Below are positions 6,014-7,629 of a stretch of DNA of 7,629 nucleotides, piece after piece. A program made the translations under genes and the position numbers. The DNA is from an uncultured bacterium. Its GTDB lineage: Bacteria; Patescibacteriota; Patescibacteriia; Patescibacteriales; UBA12465. Location: positions 1-7,629 of the forward strand of contig CALJZR010000021.1 in NCBI GenBank assembly GCA_937983635.1. Direction: 5' to 3'. The notes below the pieces were generated by a model. It was given only the letters and a program-made list of their open reading frames with translations. It had not been told where the DNA came from and did not search any database. Every line of letters begins with the position of its first letter. Position 1 is the first letter of the stretch.

Positions 6014-7441
6014 TTATACGGAATCGTAAAGACGGCGGTAAGTCGGTGCTGAGGCCCGCCAGGACCAATCTTGCCGGCGACCCTGAGTTTGTAAACCCTG
6101 ATATTTTTTATAGTCGCGATAGTAAAGGCGTAAAGCTTTTTCCAGCGTTGCCGCTAAGGCTACCGGAGAATAATCTTTAAAGACTAAACCGGTACTGCCA
6201 TCTACCACCGTATCTTTTAGTCCACCGGTTGCCCGTACAATCGGGACTGCACCATAGCGCATCGCAATCATTTGGGTTAAGCCGCAAGGCTCAAACTGAG
6301 AAGGTACCAGAAAGTAATCGGCGGCGGCATATAGATTACGTGCCAAAACCTCATCAAAGGCAATAAGAGTGCGCACCGTTGTAGACAAGCTCTGCTCTAA
6401 ATGCAAAGCTAGGCTTTCATATTTCTCTTCCCCGCTGCCCAATAACACTAAATGAAAAGGATACTTTTTAGCTAAAGACTGTAAAGACTCAACCGTGAAC
6501 AAATCAAGGCCTTTTTGCCAAGAAAAACGGGCAATAAAAACTAAAAGAGGGGCGGAAGCATTTTCTAAATGTAAATAAGAACAAATTGCCTCCTTATGTA
6601 AAAACTTACCTTTGGCTAAATTTTTATCATTAAAATTAAGAGCTAAATTATCATCTTTAATCGGATTGTAGCTATCAACATTAATGCCATTTAAAATACC
6701 GACTAAATCACGACGGCGAGAAAATAGGAGTGATTCCAAGCCCTGGCCATAAGCGGGTGTTAAGATTTCCCGCGCATAATTTGGACTAACGGTTGTCACT
6801 TTATCCGCGCAGGCAATGCCAGCCGCCAATAAATTAAGCCAGGAATTATCTTCCTTGCTTTTTGCCAATAAAGGAAAATCTTCAAGATTAAAGCCAAAAG
6901 TGGTAATTTGCGAAGCTTCAATCCAACCTTGATGCTGAAGATTATGAATCGTCAACACTAGCCCTGGACGTTGCCGGCGTGGCCGCCGACTCAATTCAGT
7001 TAAAATAGGGGCAGCGTGAAAATCGTGGGCATGAATAATGTCGGGGGAAAAAGACAGATGAGTCAAGGATATTAAGGCTGCTCGACAAAAAAATAAATAT
7101 TTAGGGCCGCTGTTGCCACTATAAACCTCGCCCTTAAAATAATTCTTATTCTGTAATAAATAATAAGTAGTGCCCTGCACCCGTGCCTGATATAAACTGA
7201 CGATTTCCCTTTTAGAACCAACCTTAACGACAAACGATGTTAATTTTTTAGCACCAAGTGCCCGTAAAGAAATAAGGCTATGAGCCGGCATTAAGATGCG
7301 GGCGTCAATTTTTTGGCTGCGGAGAGCGACCGGCAAAGAACCGACCACATCCGCCAAACCTCCGACCTTAGCCAGAGGAACAGCTTCAGCCGCACAGAAC
7401 AAAACTTTTTTCTTTATTAATTTACGCTTAATCTTGAGCAT
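6014..7441 (-). CDS. glgA: Glycogen/starch synthase (GT5)
   Basis: Extends alpha-1,4-glucan chains from a nucleotide-glucose donor, normally ADP-glucose, in the cytoplasm. It has 475 residues, the usual bacterial GlgA length, with two Rossmann halves. Motifs: KVGGLADVVGSLP at 25-37 (donor-binding KxGGL), HAHDFHAA at 137-144 (usually HAHDWH), TIHNLQHQG at 164-172, GILNGIN at 248-254, FIARFSWQKGLDL at 302-314 with R305 and K310 for phosphate contact, LLGSGE at 333-338, and PSQFEPCGLTQ at 380-390 containing E384 (usually PSRFEPCGLTQ), then ATGGLKDTV at 404-412. A GTG at 7504 would add 21 residues and overlap the upstream gene by 77 bases. The ATG at 7441 overlaps it by 14 bases and gives the normal N-terminus. 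No Shine-Dalgarno site is visible, so coupling to the upstream gene is likely. No glgB or glgC is in the window. Confidence 0.95.
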   Translation of the reverse strand: MLKIKRKLIKKKVLFCAAEAVPLAKVGGLADVVGSLPVALRSQKIDARILMPAHSLISLRALGAKKLTSFVVKVGSKREIVSLYQARVQGTTYYLLQNKNYFKGEVYSGNSGPKYLFFCRAALISLTHLSFSPDIIHAHDFHAAPILTELSRRPRRQRPGLVLTIHNLQHQGWIEASQITTFGFNLEDFPLLAKSKEDNSWLNLLAAGIACADKVTTVSPNYAREILTPAYGQGLESLLFSRRRDLVGILNGINVDSYNPIKDDNLALNFNDKNLAKGKFLHKEAICSYLHLENASAPLLVFIARFSWQKGLDLFTVESLQSLAKKYPFHLVLLGSGEEKYESLALHLEQSLSTTVRTLIAFDEVLARNLYAAADYFLVPSQFEPCGLTQMIAMRYGAVPIVRATGGLKDTVVDGSTGLVFKDYSPVALAATLEKALRLYYRDYKKYQGLQTQGRRQDWSWRASAPTYRRLYDSV

Positions 7442-7629
7442 GGCGATTAGTGTTGAGATTATTTTTAACCCTGGCGATAGCGGCGGCGGCCTTGTCGGGC
7501 TCACACTCGTGTTTTAAAAGCCAGAAAGTCGCTGTCCTAATAGCCGTCCAATTGTAATAAAGGTCAATGCGCGACTGCAGCGAAGAGCTGAGTTTTTCTG
7601 ATGACTCCGCTAAATATGATTTAAGAAAA
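7428..7629 (-). CDS. C-terminal fragment of an unidentified protein upstream of glgA
   Basis: The minus strand is open from the right edge for 66 codons to a TAA at 7428-7430. The start lies outside the window. The visible end has a helix-like stretch rich in Ser, Leu and Glu, then DLYYNWTAIRTATFWLLKHE (residues 22-41 of the fragment), then an Ala-rich helix and a polar tail ending NRHAQD. The aromatic-rich segment and the four-base-style overlap, here 14 bases, with the glgA ATG argue for a real gene: intergenic DNA would rarely stay open and finish this way. I do not recognise the family. A carbohydrate-active role would fit the position next to glgA, but nothing in the fragment shows it. 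Confidence 0.65.
   Translation of the reverse strand, partial: FLKSYLAESSEKLSSSLQSRIDLYYNWTAIRTATFWLLKHECEPDKAAAAIARVKNNLNTNRHAQD

Noticed and set aside
6000..6068. Upstream ATG for the pyruvyl transferase at 6068
   Set aside because: The extra 23 residues are read from within the glgA end and do not resemble the family; homologues are expected to begin at the IKIAHIH strand.
7479..7489. GCGGCGGCGG short repeat
   Set aside because: It encodes four alanines in the upstream protein's C-terminal helix and is too short to call a repeat element.
7296..7517. Plus-strand open frame of 73 codons
   Set aside because: It is antisense to the GlgA N-terminus and the upstream gene end, both of which are better supported by motifs and frame.

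Overview
This 7.6-kb window is densely packed with genes, all on the minus strand, so transcription runs from high to low coordinates. The likely source is a member of the Candidate Phyla Radiation (Patescibacteria), probably a parcubacterial lineage. That rests on the MurE: it lacks the usual N-terminal domain and carries the wording GSAGGGRD and TDEDPYDDDP, which I associate with CPR MurE. Tight gene spacing and the lack of clear Shine-Dalgarno sites fit but do not prove it. UGA is not read as a sense codon in any gene here. The assignment comes from remembered family patterns, not a database search.

In transcription order (right to left), the window opens with the last 66 codons of an unidentified protein. 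Its stop overlaps the start of glgA (glycogen/starch synthase) by 14 nt. After a 14-nt gap comes a polysaccharide pyruvyl transferase family gene, and after a 20-nt gap a cation diffusion facilitator (CDF) transporter. These four look like one transcription unit combining alpha-glucan synthesis, probable modification of a surface polysaccharide, and metal export. A weak hairpin follows the transporter stop.

A good sigma70-type promoter (TTGAGC, 17 nt, TATAAT) lies between the transporter and ftsK and should drive ftsK, the DNA translocase of division and chromosome segregation. FtsK is complete, with four membrane segments, linker, motor and gamma domain, and ends in an unusually long acidic tail. 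A clear intrinsic terminator follows it. Then an extended -10 element sits only 8 nt before the murE start codon, suggesting a leaderless murE mRNA. murE runs off the left edge of the window without its C-terminus. ftsK and murE together form a division and cell-wall segment.

No stretch over 100 bases is without a gene. I saw no RNA genes, mobile elements, CRISPR arrays or long repeats, and no clearly new multi-gene system. The points most worth a second look are the truncated-domain MurE, the leaderless murE arrangement, the FtsK acidic tail and the glgA/pyruvyl transferase/CDF cluster.
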